Counted from the first letter of the stretch, positions 9,989 to 18,800 are shown. The stretch is 44,470 nt of DNA from Streptomyces tateyamensis (GCF_003205575.1 NZ_PYBW01000094.1:1-44470); one strand, 5' to 3'. A program made the numbers and translations. The notes: generated by a model not told the origin, from the sequence alone.

Positions 9989-10513
9989 ATGAGTGACACC
10001 TCGCGCAGGATCATCGTGCTCCGCCATGCCAAGGCCGACTGGCCCCAGGTGGCCGACCATGAGCGGCCGCTCGCCGATCGCGGACGGCACGAGGCGCCGG
10101 AGGCCGGCCAGTGGCTGACCGACTCCGGGATCAACCCCGAGTACGTGCTGTGCTCCTCCGCGGTGCGCACCCGGGAGACCTGGAAGCTGGCCTCCCACGA
10201 GCTGCCCAAGCGGACCAGGCGCACCGTCTTCGAGGACCGGATCTACGACGCCACGGCCGGCGAGATCATCGAGGTCCTCAAGGAGACGCCCGAGGAGGTC
10301 GCCGACCTGCTCCTGGTGGGCCACAACCCCGGCGTGCAGAACCTGGTCGAGGTCCTGGCCGGCGACGAGAGCCTGGGCGACGAACTGGCCCAGCTGCGCC
10401 AGGGCGGCTTCCCCACCGCCGGCATCGCGGTGCTGACCTTCGACGACCCCTGGTCCGCAGTGGAACCCGGGGTCGCCAGGCTGGTCAGCTACTGGGTGCC
10501 GCCGCGGGACTGA
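9989..10513 (+). CDS. SixA-type histidine phosphatase family protein
   Basis: A 174-residue member of the histidine phosphatase (phosphoglycerate mutase-like) superfamily. It opens with RRIIVLRHAKADWP, where RHA is the catalytic RHG/RHA motif at about 12-14. The second catalytic His is in LLLVGHNPGVQNL near residue 110. The closest named relative is SixA, which removes phosphate from phospho-histidine in the ArcB phosphorelay of E. coli, but substrates of the actinobacterial members are not established. The ATG at 9989 sits 48 bases after the SGM_5486 peptide. It converges on serB across a small hairpin. Confidence 0.88.
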   Translation: MSDTSRRIIVLRHAKADWPQVADHERPLADRGRHEAPEAGQWLTDSGINPEYVLCSSAVRTRETWKLASHELPKRTRRTVFEDRIYDATAGEIIEVLKETPEEVADLLLVGHNPGVQNLVEVLAGDESLGDELAQLRQGGFPTAGIAVLTFDDPWSAVEPGVARLVSYWVPPRD

Positions 10514-10515
10514 GC

Positions 10516-10533
10516 GGGGCGGCCGACCGCCCC
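10516..10533. terminator. Bidirectional hairpin between sixA-like gene and serB
   Basis: GGGGCGG and CCGCCCC arms (7 bp) close on a CCGA tetraloop, 2 bases past one stop codon and 14 bases before the other. Its position between convergent genes fits a shared terminator. Confidence 0.65.
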
Positions 10534-10547
10534 GGGGCACGCCACCT

Positions 10548-11792
10548 TCACTCGGCCGGCGTGCCGTGCAGTTCGTCGGCGGTCTCGACCTCTTCGCGGG
10601 TGATGCCGAGCAGGTAGAGGACGGTGTCCAGGAACGGGACGTTCAGCGCGGTGTCGGCGGCCTCGCGGACCACCGGCTTGGCATTGAAGGCGACGCCGAT
10701 GCCCGCCGCGTTGAGCATGTCCAGGTCGTTGGCCCCGTCGCCGATCGCCACCGTCTGGGCCAGCGGGACCTTGGCCTGCTCGGCGAACCGGGTCAGCCAG
10801 CGGGCCTTGCCGGCCCGGTCGACGATCTCGCCGGTGACCTTGCCGGTGAACCGGCCGTCCACCACCTCCAGGGTGTTGGCGGCCGCGTAGTCCAGCCCGA
10901 GCAGCTCGACCAGGTGGTCGGTGACCTGGGTGAAGCCGCCGGAGACGATACCCACCTGGTAGCCGAGCCGCTGCAGGGTGCGGATCAGGGTGCGGGCGCC
11001 CGGGGTGAGCCGGACCTCGGTGTGCACCTTCTCCACCACCCCGGCGTCCAGTCCGGCCAGCAGGGCGACCCGGGCCCGCAGCGACTCGGCGAAGTCCAGC
11101 TCGCCGCGCATCGCGGCGGCGGTCACCTCGGCCACCTCGGCCTCGCAGCCGGCGTGCGCGGCGAAGAGCTCGATCACCTCGTCCTGGATCAGGGTGGAGT
11201 CCACGTCCATCACCACCAGGCGCTTGGCCCGCCGCTCCAGGCCGGCCGCCACCACCGCCACGTCCACCCGCTGGGCTGCCGCCTCCATAGCCAGGGCACC
11301 GCGCAGCCGCTCGGGGGCCACGCCGGAGACCGCGAGCTCGACCGCGGTCACCGGGTACTTGGCGAGCCGGAAGACGCGGTCGATGTTGCCGCCCAGCTCG
11401 GTGATCCGGGCGGACAGCGCGGAGACCGAGGTGGCGGTCAGCGGGTTGCCGAGCACCGTCACGTGCGAGCGGCCCTCGGCGCGCGGGCGGTTGTCACCGG
11501 TGCCGGAGATGATCTCGGCCTGCAGCTTGTGGTCCTCGGTCCACTGGTGCACGGTGGCGCGCAGCGCGCCCTCGGCCCCGGGGCCGCCGGCCGGCGGGGT
11601 GACCAGGGCGCAGAGCGTTATCCGGCCCCGGGTGACGACCTGTTCGAAGTCGATCACCTCGACCCCGAAGTCGCCCAGCGTGGCGAACAGGCCGGTGGTG
11701 ATGCCGGGGCGGTCCTTGCCGAAGACCTTGACCAGCAGGGTGCGCTCGTCGTCGGACCGGGGCTGCGTGGGCTGCGCGGAAGGCGTGTTCAT
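10548..11792 (-). CDS. serB: Phosphoserine phosphatase SerB
   Basis: A 414-residue enzyme for the last step of serine biosynthesis (O-phosphoserine to serine). Two N-terminal ACT-like regions (about 18-95 with FGKDRPGITTGLFATL, and 108-185) precede a HAD phosphatase domain starting at VVMDVDSTLIQDEVIELFA; the nucleophile motif is DVDST at 196-200. The later SGGFTQV and GDGANDLDML motifs complete the active site. This long ACT-ACT-HAD form is normal in actinobacteria. I chose the ATG at 11792, which gives the usual N-terminus; the frame continues upstream with no family resemblance. Confidence 0.94.
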   Translation of the reverse strand: MNTPSAQPTQPRSDDERTLLVKVFGKDRPGITTGLFATLGDFGVEVIDFEQVVTRGRITLCALVTPPAGGPGAEGALRATVHQWTEDHKLQAEIISGTGDNRPRAEGRSHVTVLGNPLTATSVSALSARITELGGNIDRVFRLAKYPVTAVELAVSGVAPERLRGALAMEAAAQRVDVAVVAAGLERRAKRLVVMDVDSTLIQDEVIELFAAHAGCEAEVAEVTAAAMRGELDFAESLRARVALLAGLDAGVVEKVHTEVRLTPGARTLIRTLQRLGYQVGIVSGGFTQVTDHLVELLGLDYAAANTLEVVDGRFTGKVTGEIVDRAGKARWLTRFAEQAKVPLAQTVAIGDGANDLDMLNAAGIGVAFNAKPVVREAADTALNVPFLDTVLYLLGITREEVETADELHGTPAE

Positions 11793-12026
11793 GGTGACCA
11801 CCACGCTACCGGGCGGCGGCTGCCGGAACGGGGTGCCGTCCGCACCGTGGACGCGGCCGGGCAACGGCTCCTGCGCGGGAACGTTGCCGCCTGGTCACAG
11901 TCCGCGGGCCCGACTTTCCGCCGCAGAGGCCGAGCTGGAATGATTACCCCCCGTCAGACGCGATATTCCTCACTCCCCGACCGCGGGGATGCCACCGGGG
12001 GACCGAGAGAGCGGGGCAGGCGGACA
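11793..12026. promoter_or_regulatory. Divergent promoter region, serB / FHA-ABC transporter
   Basis: These 234 bases separate two divergent genes. A patch of lower GC at about 11935-11975 (GGAATGATTACC and ATATTCCTCAC) probably carries the promoter of the transporter gene; TTTCCG near 11916 could be its -35. No clear operator is visible. Confidence 0.4.
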
Positions 12027-14585
12027 GTGCCGCAACTCGTACTTGAGATCAACGGGCAGCACCGGACACTGGAGCCGGGACAGTCCTACACCATCGGCCG
12101 GGATCCGCAGGCGGACTTCCCGTTCGACGACGCCAGGGTCTCCTGGCGGCACGCCACCATCTCGTTCAACGGCGCCGGCTGGCAGCTGGAGGACCACGGC
12201 AGCACCAACGGCACCTTCGCCGGCGGTGTGCGCACCCAGCAGGTGCAGCTGCACCCGGGCACCGTGCTCAACCTGGGCAACGGTGAGAACGGGCCGCGAC
12301 TGGCCTTCTCCGCCCCGGCCGTGGCGGCCCCGCAGCTGAGCGTGCACGAGGCGGAGACGCACCGGCACCACACCCCCGCCGCCCAGGGCTGGCAGCAGCC
12401 GGCGGGCTACCAGCAGCCGTACCCGCAGCCGCCGGTGCAGCAGCAGGTGCAGCCGCCGATCCCGCACCAGCACCCGGGCCCGCCGCAGGGGCAGTACCCG
12501 CAGCCGCCGGCCTATCAGCAGCCCGTCGCGGCCGAGGACTTCGGGCGCGGTCTCGGCGGCACCGGCTTCGGCAGCGAGCGCAACCCGACGATGATCCGCA
12601 ACCTCACGGCGGGGATGCGGATCATCCGGATCGGCCGCGCGCTCGACAACGACATCGTCGTCTCCGACCTGCAGGTCTCCCGCCACCACGCGGAGCTGCG
12701 CCAGCTGGCGGACGGCCGCTACGAGATCGTCGACCTCGGCTCGCACAACGGGATCTTCGTCAACGGCCAGCCGGTGCAGCGTCAGCTGCTCGGCCCGCTG
12801 GACCGGCTGACGGTCGGCCACTCCTCGTTCCAGCTGGTCGGCGACCAGCTGCAGGAGTTCATCGACAACGGCCCGGTCTCCTTCTCCGCGCACCACCTGA
12901 CCGTCGAGGTGGAGCACAAGGGCGGCAAGAAGGTGCTGCTCAACGACGTCAGCTTCGGGGTCCCGGAGAAGTCGCTGATCGCGGTGATCGGCCCCTCCGG
13001 CTCCGGCAAGTCCACCCTGCTGCGCGCGCTGACCGGCTACCGCCCGGCCGACCGCGGCGAGGTGCTGTACGACGGCCGCAACCTCTACAAGCAGTTCGCC
13101 GAGCTGCGCCAGCGCATCGGCCTGGTGCCGCAGTCGGAGATCCTGCACAAGGAGCTGACGGTCCGCACCGGCCTCAAGTACGCGGCCCAGCTGCGCTTCC
13201 CGGGCGACACCGAGCCGGAGGAGCGGGCCCGCCGGATCGACGAGGTGCTCTACGAGCTGCGTCTGGACAAGCGGGCCGAGAACCGGATCACCGCGCTCTC
13301 CGGCGGCCAGCAGAAGCGCGTCTCGGTCGCCCTGGAGCTGCTCACCAAGCCCTCGCTGATCTTCCTGGACGAGCCCACCTCGGGACTGGACCCGGGCATG
13401 GACCGCGAGGTCATGCAGATGCTGCGCGGCCTGGCCGACGACGGCCGCACCATCCTGGTGGTCACCCACTCGGTGGCCGAGCTGGCCATCTGCGACCGGC
13501 TGCTGGTGATGGCCCCCGGTGGCTCGGTGGCCTACTTCGGGCCGCCGGACGAGGCGCTGCACTTCTTCGGCTACGAGACCTGGGCGGACGTCTTCCAGGC
13601 CTTCGAGAACTACCCGGACCACGACTGGGCCGGCCGCTACAAGGGCTCGGTGCACTACCAGCAGTACTCCGCTGACGTGGACGCGGTGGCCGTGCAGCAG
13701 GCGCCGGTGCAGCACCAGCCGGTGATCCCGCCCAAGCCGCAGAGCTGGGGCGCGCAGCTGTGGACGCTGATCCGCCGCTACCTGTCGGTGATCGCCTCCG
13801 ACAAGGGCTTCATGGCGCTGTCGGTGCTGCTGCCCGCGGTGCTCGGCCTGGTCTCCACCGTGGTGCCGGCCAGCTTCGGCCTGCGGCCCAACCCGGCGGG
13901 CTCCAACAACGCGGCCGGCACCATCATGCTGGTGCTGGCGATCGGGGCCTGCTTCTCCGGGGCGGCCAACTCGGTCCGTGAGCTGATCAAGGAACGGGCG
14001 ATCTACGAACGCGAACGCGCCACCGGGCTGTCCCGCAGCGCGTACCTGGTCTCGAAGATCATCGTGCTCGGCTTCTTCAGCCTGCTGCAGGGCACGATCA
14101 TCGCGGGGGTCGGGTTCTCCACCCGCAAGCTGCCCACCGAGGGCCTGATCATCAAGGGCGCGCCCGCGATCGAGATGGCGGTCGGCATCATCCTGCTCAG
14201 CTTCGCCTCGATGATGTTCGGCCTGGTGATCTCGGCGCTGGTGAAGACGGCCGAGAAGACCATGCCGCTGCTGGTGATGTTCGCGATCGTCCAGGTGGTC
14301 TTCACCGGCTGCCTGTTCCAGCTCTTCGGCAAGGCCGGCCTGGAGCAGTTCGCCTGGCTGATGCCGGCCCGCTGGGGCGTCGGTGTGGTCGGCACCACGG
14401 TGGACCTCGGCCACCTGATGATCCTGGACCCGGCGCACCGGGACCAGCACGACAGCCTGTGGACGCACAGCATCGCCCAGTGGTCCATCAACGCCGGGAT
14501 GCTGGTGGTGCTGTCGACCGCGCTGGCCTTCCTGGTGCTGCGACTGCTGCGCCGGCACGAGCCGGAGGTCATGCAGAAGGGCTGA
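12027..14585 (+). CDS. FHA-domain ABC transporter, ATPase fused to permease
   Basis: An 852-residue half-transporter. The first FHA domain (about 1-100, with GRDPQADFPFDDARVSWRHA and HGSTNGTF) is followed by a Gln/Pro/Tyr-rich linker (about 115-175). A second FHA domain spans about 195-260 (IGRALDNDIVVSD, SRHHAEL, GSHNGIFVNG). The ATPase has Walker A GPSGSGKST at 322-330, signature LSGGQ at 424-428 and Walker B LIFLDEP soon after. About six membrane helices at 595-845 form an ABC-2/ABCG-type permease. FHA domains bind phosphothreonine, so transport is probably controlled by a Ser/Thr kinase such as those near cell-wall genes. The mycobacterial Rv1747 exporter has the same layout. The start is GTG at 12027 with GGCAGGCGGA upstream. 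Confidence 0.92.
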   Translation: MPQLVLEINGQHRTLEPGQSYTIGRDPQADFPFDDARVSWRHATISFNGAGWQLEDHGSTNGTFAGGVRTQQVQLHPGTVLNLGNGENGPRLAFSAPAVAAPQLSVHEAETHRHHTPAAQGWQQPAGYQQPYPQPPVQQQVQPPIPHQHPGPPQGQYPQPPAYQQPVAAEDFGRGLGGTGFGSERNPTMIRNLTAGMRIIRIGRALDNDIVVSDLQVSRHHAELRQLADGRYEIVDLGSHNGIFVNGQPVQRQLLGPLDRLTVGHSSFQLVGDQLQEFIDNGPVSFSAHHLTVEVEHKGGKKVLLNDVSFGVPEKSLIAVIGPSGSGKSTLLRALTGYRPADRGEVLYDGRNLYKQFAELRQRIGLVPQSEILHKELTVRTGLKYAAQLRFPGDTEPEERARRIDEVLYELRLDKRAENRITALSGGQQKRVSVALELLTKPSLIFLDEPTSGLDPGMDREVMQMLRGLADDGRTILVVTHSVAELAICDRLLVMAPGGSVAYFGPPDEALHFFGYETWADVFQAFENYPDHDWAGRYKGSVHYQQYSADVDAVAVQQAPVQHQPVIPPKPQSWGAQLWTLIRRYLSVIASDKGFMALSVLLPAVLGLVSTVVPASFGLRPNPAGSNNAAGTIMLVLAIGACFSGAANSVRELIKERAIYERERATGLSRSAYLVSKIIVLGFFSLLQGTIIAGVGFSTRKLPTEGLIIKGAPAIEMAVGIILLSFASMMFGLVISALVKTAEKTMPLLVMFAIVQVVFTGCLFQLFGKAGLEQFAWLMPARWGVGVVGTTVDLGHLMILDPAHRDQHDSLWTHSIAQWSINAGMLVVLSTALAFLVLRLLRRHEPEVMQKG

Positions 14586-14602
14586 CCCGGCCTCACCTGC
14601 GC

Positions 14603-14644
14603 GGTTGCGGGCGGTTCCTCCTGTCGGGGGTGCCGCCCGCAGCC
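14603..14644 (+). terminator. Terminator after FHA-ABC gene
   Basis: The stem pairs 14603-14614 with 14633-14644 (12 bp with one G-T pair) around an 18-nt loop, starting 18 bases after the stop codon. It ends just before the murA-like operator. Confidence 0.6.
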
Positions 14645-14645
14645 G

Positions 14646-14663
14646 TATCTCATGGATGAGATA
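14646..14663. promoter_or_regulatory. Palindromic operator upstream of HTH-MurA fusion
   Basis: TATCTCATGGATGAGATA is a perfect 18-bp palindrome (8-bp arms, GG centre) ending 11 bases before the ATG at 14675. It overlaps a candidate -10 hexamer TATCGT (14662-14667). An 18-bp dyad directly in front of a gene encoding its own XRE helix-turn-helix domain strongly suggests autoregulation, but binding is inferred. Confidence 0.7.
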
Positions 14664-14674
14664 TCGTCTTGCGC

Positions 14675-16204
14675 ATGGCAGATGACTATCTCGCGCGCAT
14701 CGGCAAGCTCATCAGAGACGCCCGCAAGCACCGCGGCTGGACGCAGACCGAGCTGGGGGCGGCGCTCGGGACCAGCCAGAGCGCGGTCAACCGGATCGAG
14801 AACGGTGGCCAGAACATCAGCCTTGAGATGATCGCCCGGATCAGTGAGGCGCTGGACAGCGAGATCGTCTCGCTCGGCTACTCCGGTCCGATGCACCTGC
14901 GGGTGGTCGGCGGGCGCCGCCTCTCCGGCTCCATCGACGTCAAGACCAGCAAGAACGCCTGTGTCGCGCTGCTCTGCGCCTCGCTGCTGACCACCGGCCG
15001 CACCACGCTGCGCCGGGTGGCCCGGATCGAGGAGGTCTACCGCCTGCTCGAGGTGCTCAACAGCATCGGCGTGAAGACCCGTTGGATCAACGACGGCGCC
15101 GACCTGGAGATCACCCCGCCGGCCGAGCTGAACCTGGCCGCGATGGACCAGGAGGCGGCCCGGCGCACCCGCTCGGTGCTGATGTTCCTCGGCCCGCTGA
15201 TGCACCGGGTGGACCAGTTCAAGCTGCCCTACGCGGGCGGCTGCGACCTGGGCACCCGCACGGTCGAGCCGCACATGGCGGCGCTGCGCCGGTTCGGCCT
15301 GGAGGTCACCGCCACCACCGGCGTCTATCACGCCGAGGTGGACCGCTCGGTCAGCCCCGAGCGCCCGATCGTGCTGACCGAGCGCGGCGACACGGTGACC
15401 GAGAACGCGCTGCTGGCCGCCGCCCGGCACGACGGCGTCTCGGTGATACGCAACGCCAGCCCCAACTACATGGTCCAGGACCTGTGCTTCTTCCTGGAGA
15501 AGCTGGGCGTGCGGATCGAGGGCATCGGCACCACCACGCTCACCGTGCACGGCCTGGCCGAGATCGGCTGCGACGTGGACTACGCGCCCAGCGAGGACCC
15601 GGTGGAGGCGATGAGCCTGCTGGCCGCGGCCGTGGTCACCGGCTCGGAGCTGACGGTGCGCCGGGCGCCGGTGGAGTTCCTGGAGATCGAGCTCGCGGTG
15701 CTGGAGGAGATGGGCCTGGACTACGACCGGAGCCCGGAGTACCACGCGGACAACGGCCGCACCCGGCTGGTCGACCTGACGGTGCGTCCGTCCAAGCTGC
15801 GCTCGCCGATAGACAAGATCCACCCGATGCCGTTCCCCGGCATCAACATCGACAACGTGCCGTTCTTCGCGGCCATCGCGGCCACCGCCCAGGGCTCCAC
15901 GCTGATCCACGACTGGGTCTACGACAACCGGGCGATCTACCTGACCGAGCTGACCCGGCTGGGCGCCAAGGTGCAGCTGATGGACCCGCACCGGGTGCTG
16001 GTGGAGGGCCCGACCCGGTGGCGGGCGGCCGAGATGATGTGCCCGCCGGCCCTGCGGCCGGCCGTGGTGGTGCTGCTGGCGATGCTGGCCAGCGAGGGCA
16101 CTTCGGTGCTGCGCAACGTCTACGTGATCAACCGCGGCTACGAGGACCTGGCGGACCGGCTGAACTCGGTCGGCGCGAAGATCGAGACCTTCCGCGACAT
16201 CTAG
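14675..16204 (+). CDS. XRE helix-turn-helix fused to MurA-like enolpyruvyl transferase
   Basis: A 509-residue fusion. Residues 1-65 are a Cro/C1-type helix-turn-helix (GWTQTELGAALGTSQSAVNRIENG). Residues 73-509 are an EPSP-synthase/MurA fold, the enzyme that puts enolpyruvate on UDP-N-acetylglucosamine at the start of peptidoglycan synthesis. Seen in the enzyme part: KN at 93-94, GGC with Cys190 at the place of the PEP-binding, fosfomycin-target cysteine, R195 in GTRTVE, and RGYEDLADRLNSVGAKIE at the end. The usual PTDMQ segment with the catalytic Asp is replaced by PGINIDN (388-394). The start is ATG 14675 with no SD but a TATCGT hexamer 7 nt upstream. It could be an active second MurA, or a regulator sensing a cell-wall precursor. 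Confidence 0.88.
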   Translation: MADDYLARIGKLIRDARKHRGWTQTELGAALGTSQSAVNRIENGGQNISLEMIARISEALDSEIVSLGYSGPMHLRVVGGRRLSGSIDVKTSKNACVALLCASLLTTGRTTLRRVARIEEVYRLLEVLNSIGVKTRWINDGADLEITPPAELNLAAMDQEAARRTRSVLMFLGPLMHRVDQFKLPYAGGCDLGTRTVEPHMAALRRFGLEVTATTGVYHAEVDRSVSPERPIVLTERGDTVTENALLAAARHDGVSVIRNASPNYMVQDLCFFLEKLGVRIEGIGTTTLTVHGLAEIGCDVDYAPSEDPVEAMSLLAAAVVTGSELTVRRAPVEFLEIELAVLEEMGLDYDRSPEYHADNGRTRLVDLTVRPSKLRSPIDKIHPMPFPGINIDNVPFFAAIAATAQGSTLIHDWVYDNRAIYLTELTRLGAKVQLMDPHRVLVEGPTRWRAAEMMCPPALRPAVVVLLAMLASEGTSVLRNVYVINRGYEDLADRLNSVGAKIETFRDI

Positions 16205-16206
16205 TC

Positions 16207-16968
16207 CTATGGCTGCGGGGGGAGAGCGGCGATGGCGGCCTCGATGCCCGCCATCGCCATCTCCAGGCCGGCGTCGAACTGCCGGTTGCCGGCCGCCTCC
16301 AGCTTCTCCTCGCGGTCGTGGCCGAGCAGCTTCTCCCATTCGGCGTGCCGGGAGTCACTGGCCGTCAGCACGCCCATCATCTGCCGGTACAGCTCCTCGG
16401 GGCCGGCTCCGGCGAGCTTGACCCGGCGGCCCCACTGCACCTCGGACAGCGCGAAGCCGTAGGTGTACTGGAAGATCAGCGCGATCGCGCCGCCGAGCGC
16501 GTCGCCGCTCAGCCCGGCGCGGGCCAGCGCGCCCACCGCGCTGTTGGACATCAGCATCGCGTTCGGGCCGATCGCCAGGAAGCGGCCGATCAGCTCGGTC
16601 GCCCAGGGGTGGCGCAGGAAGCACTGGCGGTACTGGTGGGCCATCACGTAGACGTGCCGGCGCCAGTCGCCGTGGTCCTCCAGCGGCGGCACGGCCAGGT
16701 CGGCGAAGGCCGCGTCCAGCGCCAGTTCGAGCAACTGGTCCTTGTTGTCGACGTACCAGTACACCGACATCGCGGTGACCTCGAGCTCGGCGGCCAGCCG
16801 GCGCATCGAGAAGGCGGGCAGCCCCTCGGCGTCCAGCAGTTCGAGCGTGGCGGCGGTGATCTTCTCCCGGCTCAGCCCGGTGGGTGCGCTGCCGCGCCTG
16901 GGGGGCCTGGGCGGAGCGAGCCAGACGCTGACAGCGGGGTCGTGGGGCTGCTCGGCCTTGCCTGCCAT
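16207..16968 (-). CDS. TetR family transcriptional regulator
   Basis: A 253-residue regulator with an unusually long Pro/Arg-rich N-terminus (about 1-35) before the TetR helix-turn-helix (SREKITAATLELLDAEGLPAFSMRRLAAELEVTAMSVYWYVDNKDQLLELAL, about 33-82). The Y-W-Y-V form of the recognition helix and the C-terminal part fit the TetR_C tetracycline-repressor-like ligand domain. It lies 100 bases downstream of an MFS exporter on the same strand and probably represses it through the dyad at 18659-18691. The stop is only 2 bases from that of the convergent MurA-like gene. Confidence 0.9.
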   Translation of the reverse strand: MAGKAEQPHDPAVSVWLAPPRPPRRGSAPTGLSREKITAATLELLDAEGLPAFSMRRLAAELEVTAMSVYWYVDNKDQLLELALDAAFADLAVPPLEDHGDWRRHVYVMAHQYRQCFLRHPWATELIGRFLAIGPNAMLMSNSAVGALARAGLSGDALGGAIALIFQYTYGFALSEVQWGRRVKLAGAGPEELYRQMMGVLTASDSRHAEWEKLLGHDREEKLEAAGNRQFDAGLEMAMAGIEAAIAALPPQP

Positions 16969-17000
16969 GGCGGTCAACTGTCCTTCGGGTCCGGGTACCG

Positions 17001-17038
17001 CTGCACGGCCGGCCCGCGGGCGGCGGGCGGCCGTGCAG
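17001..17038 (-). terminator. Hairpin between MFS exporter and tetR
   Basis: Perfect 11-bp arms (CTGCACGGCCG at 17001-17011 and its complement at 17028-17038) with a 16-nt loop lie 31 bases past the MFS stop and 33 bases before the tetR start. It may be a terminator or attenuator that lowers tetR expression. Confidence 0.55.
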
Positions 17039-17068
17039 TGATCGTAGAGCCTGGACCGGGCTGGCGGA

Positions 17069-18595
17069 TCAGGCCGCCCGGGCCGGTGCGGGCTCGGTGG
17101 CCGGCGCCGGCCGGGCCGCGGCACGGCCGAGCAGCCAGGCCGCCAGCAGTCCGCCGGCCAGCACCGCGACCGCGCCGATCAGCTGGCTGTCCGTCAGGCT
17201 GTCGGCGAACGCCGAGCGCACCTGGTGGGCCCGGTCCGGGCCGGCCGCGGCCAGCGCGCCGGGCAGCGAGCGGGCCGCCGAGCCCGGCAGGTCGGCCGGC
17301 AGCGCCCCGGCGAACCCGGCGGTGAGCACCGCCCCGAGCACCGCGACGCCCAGCGAGTTGCCCAGCTCGCTCAGGGTGCCCATCAGGCCGGACCCGACGC
17401 CCGCCTTCTCCGGCGGGATCGAGCTCATGATCGAGCCGGCCATGGCCGGCTGGGCGCAGGCCGCCCCGGCCCCGATCAGCACCAGGCCCAGCAGGATCCC
17501 CGGGTAGGAGCCGCCGTGTCCGAACTCGGCGATCGCGGCCAGCCCGGCGGCCAGCAGGGAGAGCCCCAGCGCGATCGCGGCCGGCGGCCTGAGCCTCATG
17601 GTCAGCCGCATGCCGACCCCGGTCAGGTTGAGCGCGACCACGGTCAGCGCCATCGGCGCGGTGGCCAGACCCGCCTTCAGCGGGCCGTACCCGAGCACGA
17701 ACTGCAGGTGCTGGGTGAGCAGGTAGAGCGAGCCGCCCATGCCGAAGCTGACCAGCACACCCCCGGAGACCGCCCCGCGGAACCGGGCGTTGCGGAAGAA
17801 CGCCAGGTCCAGCAGCGGGTGCTCGATCCGGCGCTCCCAGAGCACGAAGCCGAGCAGGAAGAGCAGGCCCAGGCCCCCGGCCAGCAGGGTGCGCGGGGCG
17901 GTCCAGCCGGCGCCGGGGCCCTGGATGATCGCGTAGACCAGGCCGACCAGGCCGGCGGTGGACAGCAGCGAGCCCAGCAGGTCCGGGCGCTCGCCGCGCG
18001 GGTCCTTGGACTCGGGCACCAGACGGGCCACCGCGACCAGGCCCAGCGCGGCCACCGGCAGGTTGACCAGGAAGACCGAGCCCCACCAGAAGTGCGCCAG
18101 CAGCGCGCCGCCGATCACCGGGCCGAGCGCGACGCCGAGTGAGGCGATCGCGGTCCAGACGGCGATCGCCCGCGGCTGCTCCTCCTGGTCGAAGGTGCGC
18201 ACCACGATGGCCAGGCTGGTGGCCAGCAGCAGGCTGCCGCCCACGCCCATGCCCGCCCGGGCCGCGATCAACTGGCCCGGGCCGGCGGCCAGCGAGGCAC
18301 CCAGCGAGCCGACGCCGAACAGCGCCAGGCCCAGGAGTTGGACCTTCTTGCGCCCGTAGCGGTCGCCCATGCCGCCGGCCGCGATCAGCAGGCCGGCCTG
18401 GGCGAGCGAGTAGGCGCCGACCACCCACTGGGTCTGGGAGGTGGTCGCGCCCAGCTCGGTGGTGAGCGAGGGGACGGCGACGTTGAGGATCGTGTTGTCG
18501 AGGATCACCACGAGCTGCGCCAGGCAGATCACGGCGAGCACCAGCCACCGGTCGGGCCGGCGGGTCGGTGCGGGGGGTGGTGCGGTGTCGGACAT
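17069..18595 (-). CDS. MFS drug exporter, DHA2 (14-TMS) family
   Basis: A 508-residue transporter of the EmrB/QacA type. Motifs: LVVILDNTILNVAVPSL in helix 1 (the DHA2 motif with the membrane Asp), GGMGDRYGRKKVQLLGL (motif A) after helix 2, and a long string of hydrophobic segments consistent with 14 helices. An Ala/Pro-rich C-terminal tail is present. The ATG at 18595 follows a short Pro/Thr-rich cytoplasmic start. The tetR gene downstream and the long inverted repeat upstream suggest drug-induced derepression. The substrate is not predictable. Confidence 0.92.
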   Translation of the reverse strand: MSDTAPPPAPTRRPDRWLVLAVICLAQLVVILDNTILNVAVPSLTTELGATTSQTQWVVGAYSLAQAGLLIAAGGMGDRYGRKKVQLLGLALFGVGSLGASLAAGPGQLIAARAGMGVGGSLLLATSLAIVVRTFDQEEQPRAIAVWTAIASLGVALGPVIGGALLAHFWWGSVFLVNLPVAALGLVAVARLVPESKDPRGERPDLLGSLLSTAGLVGLVYAIIQGPGAGWTAPRTLLAGGLGLLFLLGFVLWERRIEHPLLDLAFFRNARFRGAVSGGVLVSFGMGGSLYLLTQHLQFVLGYGPLKAGLATAPMALTVVALNLTGVGMRLTMRLRPPAAIALGLSLLAAGLAAIAEFGHGGSYPGILLGLVLIGAGAACAQPAMAGSIMSSIPPEKAGVGSGLMGTLSELGNSLGVAVLGAVLTAGFAGALPADLPGSAARSLPGALAAAGPDRAHQVRSAFADSLTDSQLIGAVAVLAGGLLAAWLLGRAAARPAPATEPAPARAA

Positions 18596-18658
18596 GCGGG
18601 TTCCCCCTGGACGGGTTGGGCGCCTCTGGCTGGCCGGCGAGGGCGCCTGGGCACATGA

Positions 18659-18691
18659 CTGTACGGCGTAGAGGAGTTCTACACCGTACAG
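18659..18691. promoter_or_regulatory. TetR-type operator upstream of MFS exporter
   Basis: A 14-bp inverted repeat with one mismatch (CTGTACGGCGTAGA / TCTACACCGTACAG) surrounds the spacer GGAGT, centred 80 bp upstream of the exporter start. The length, symmetry and GTA/TAC core fit operators of TetR_C-type regulators. Regulation by the adjacent TetR protein is inferred. Confidence 0.75.
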
Positions 18692-18800
18692 GCGAGTCGC
18701 GGCAAGCCGGTTTCCCCGTCCAGAGGCCGGGGCTGACGGCCGGTCAACTCCGGTCGCCGACCACCTGACGCAGCCTCGGACAGCTGCACGCCCGGAACGG

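Noticed and set aside
10566..12026. Upstream extension of the FHA-ABC frame across the serB region
   Set aside because: The extension is antisense to serB and lacks domain features. The GTG at 12027 directly before the FHA domain has a ribosome-binding site.
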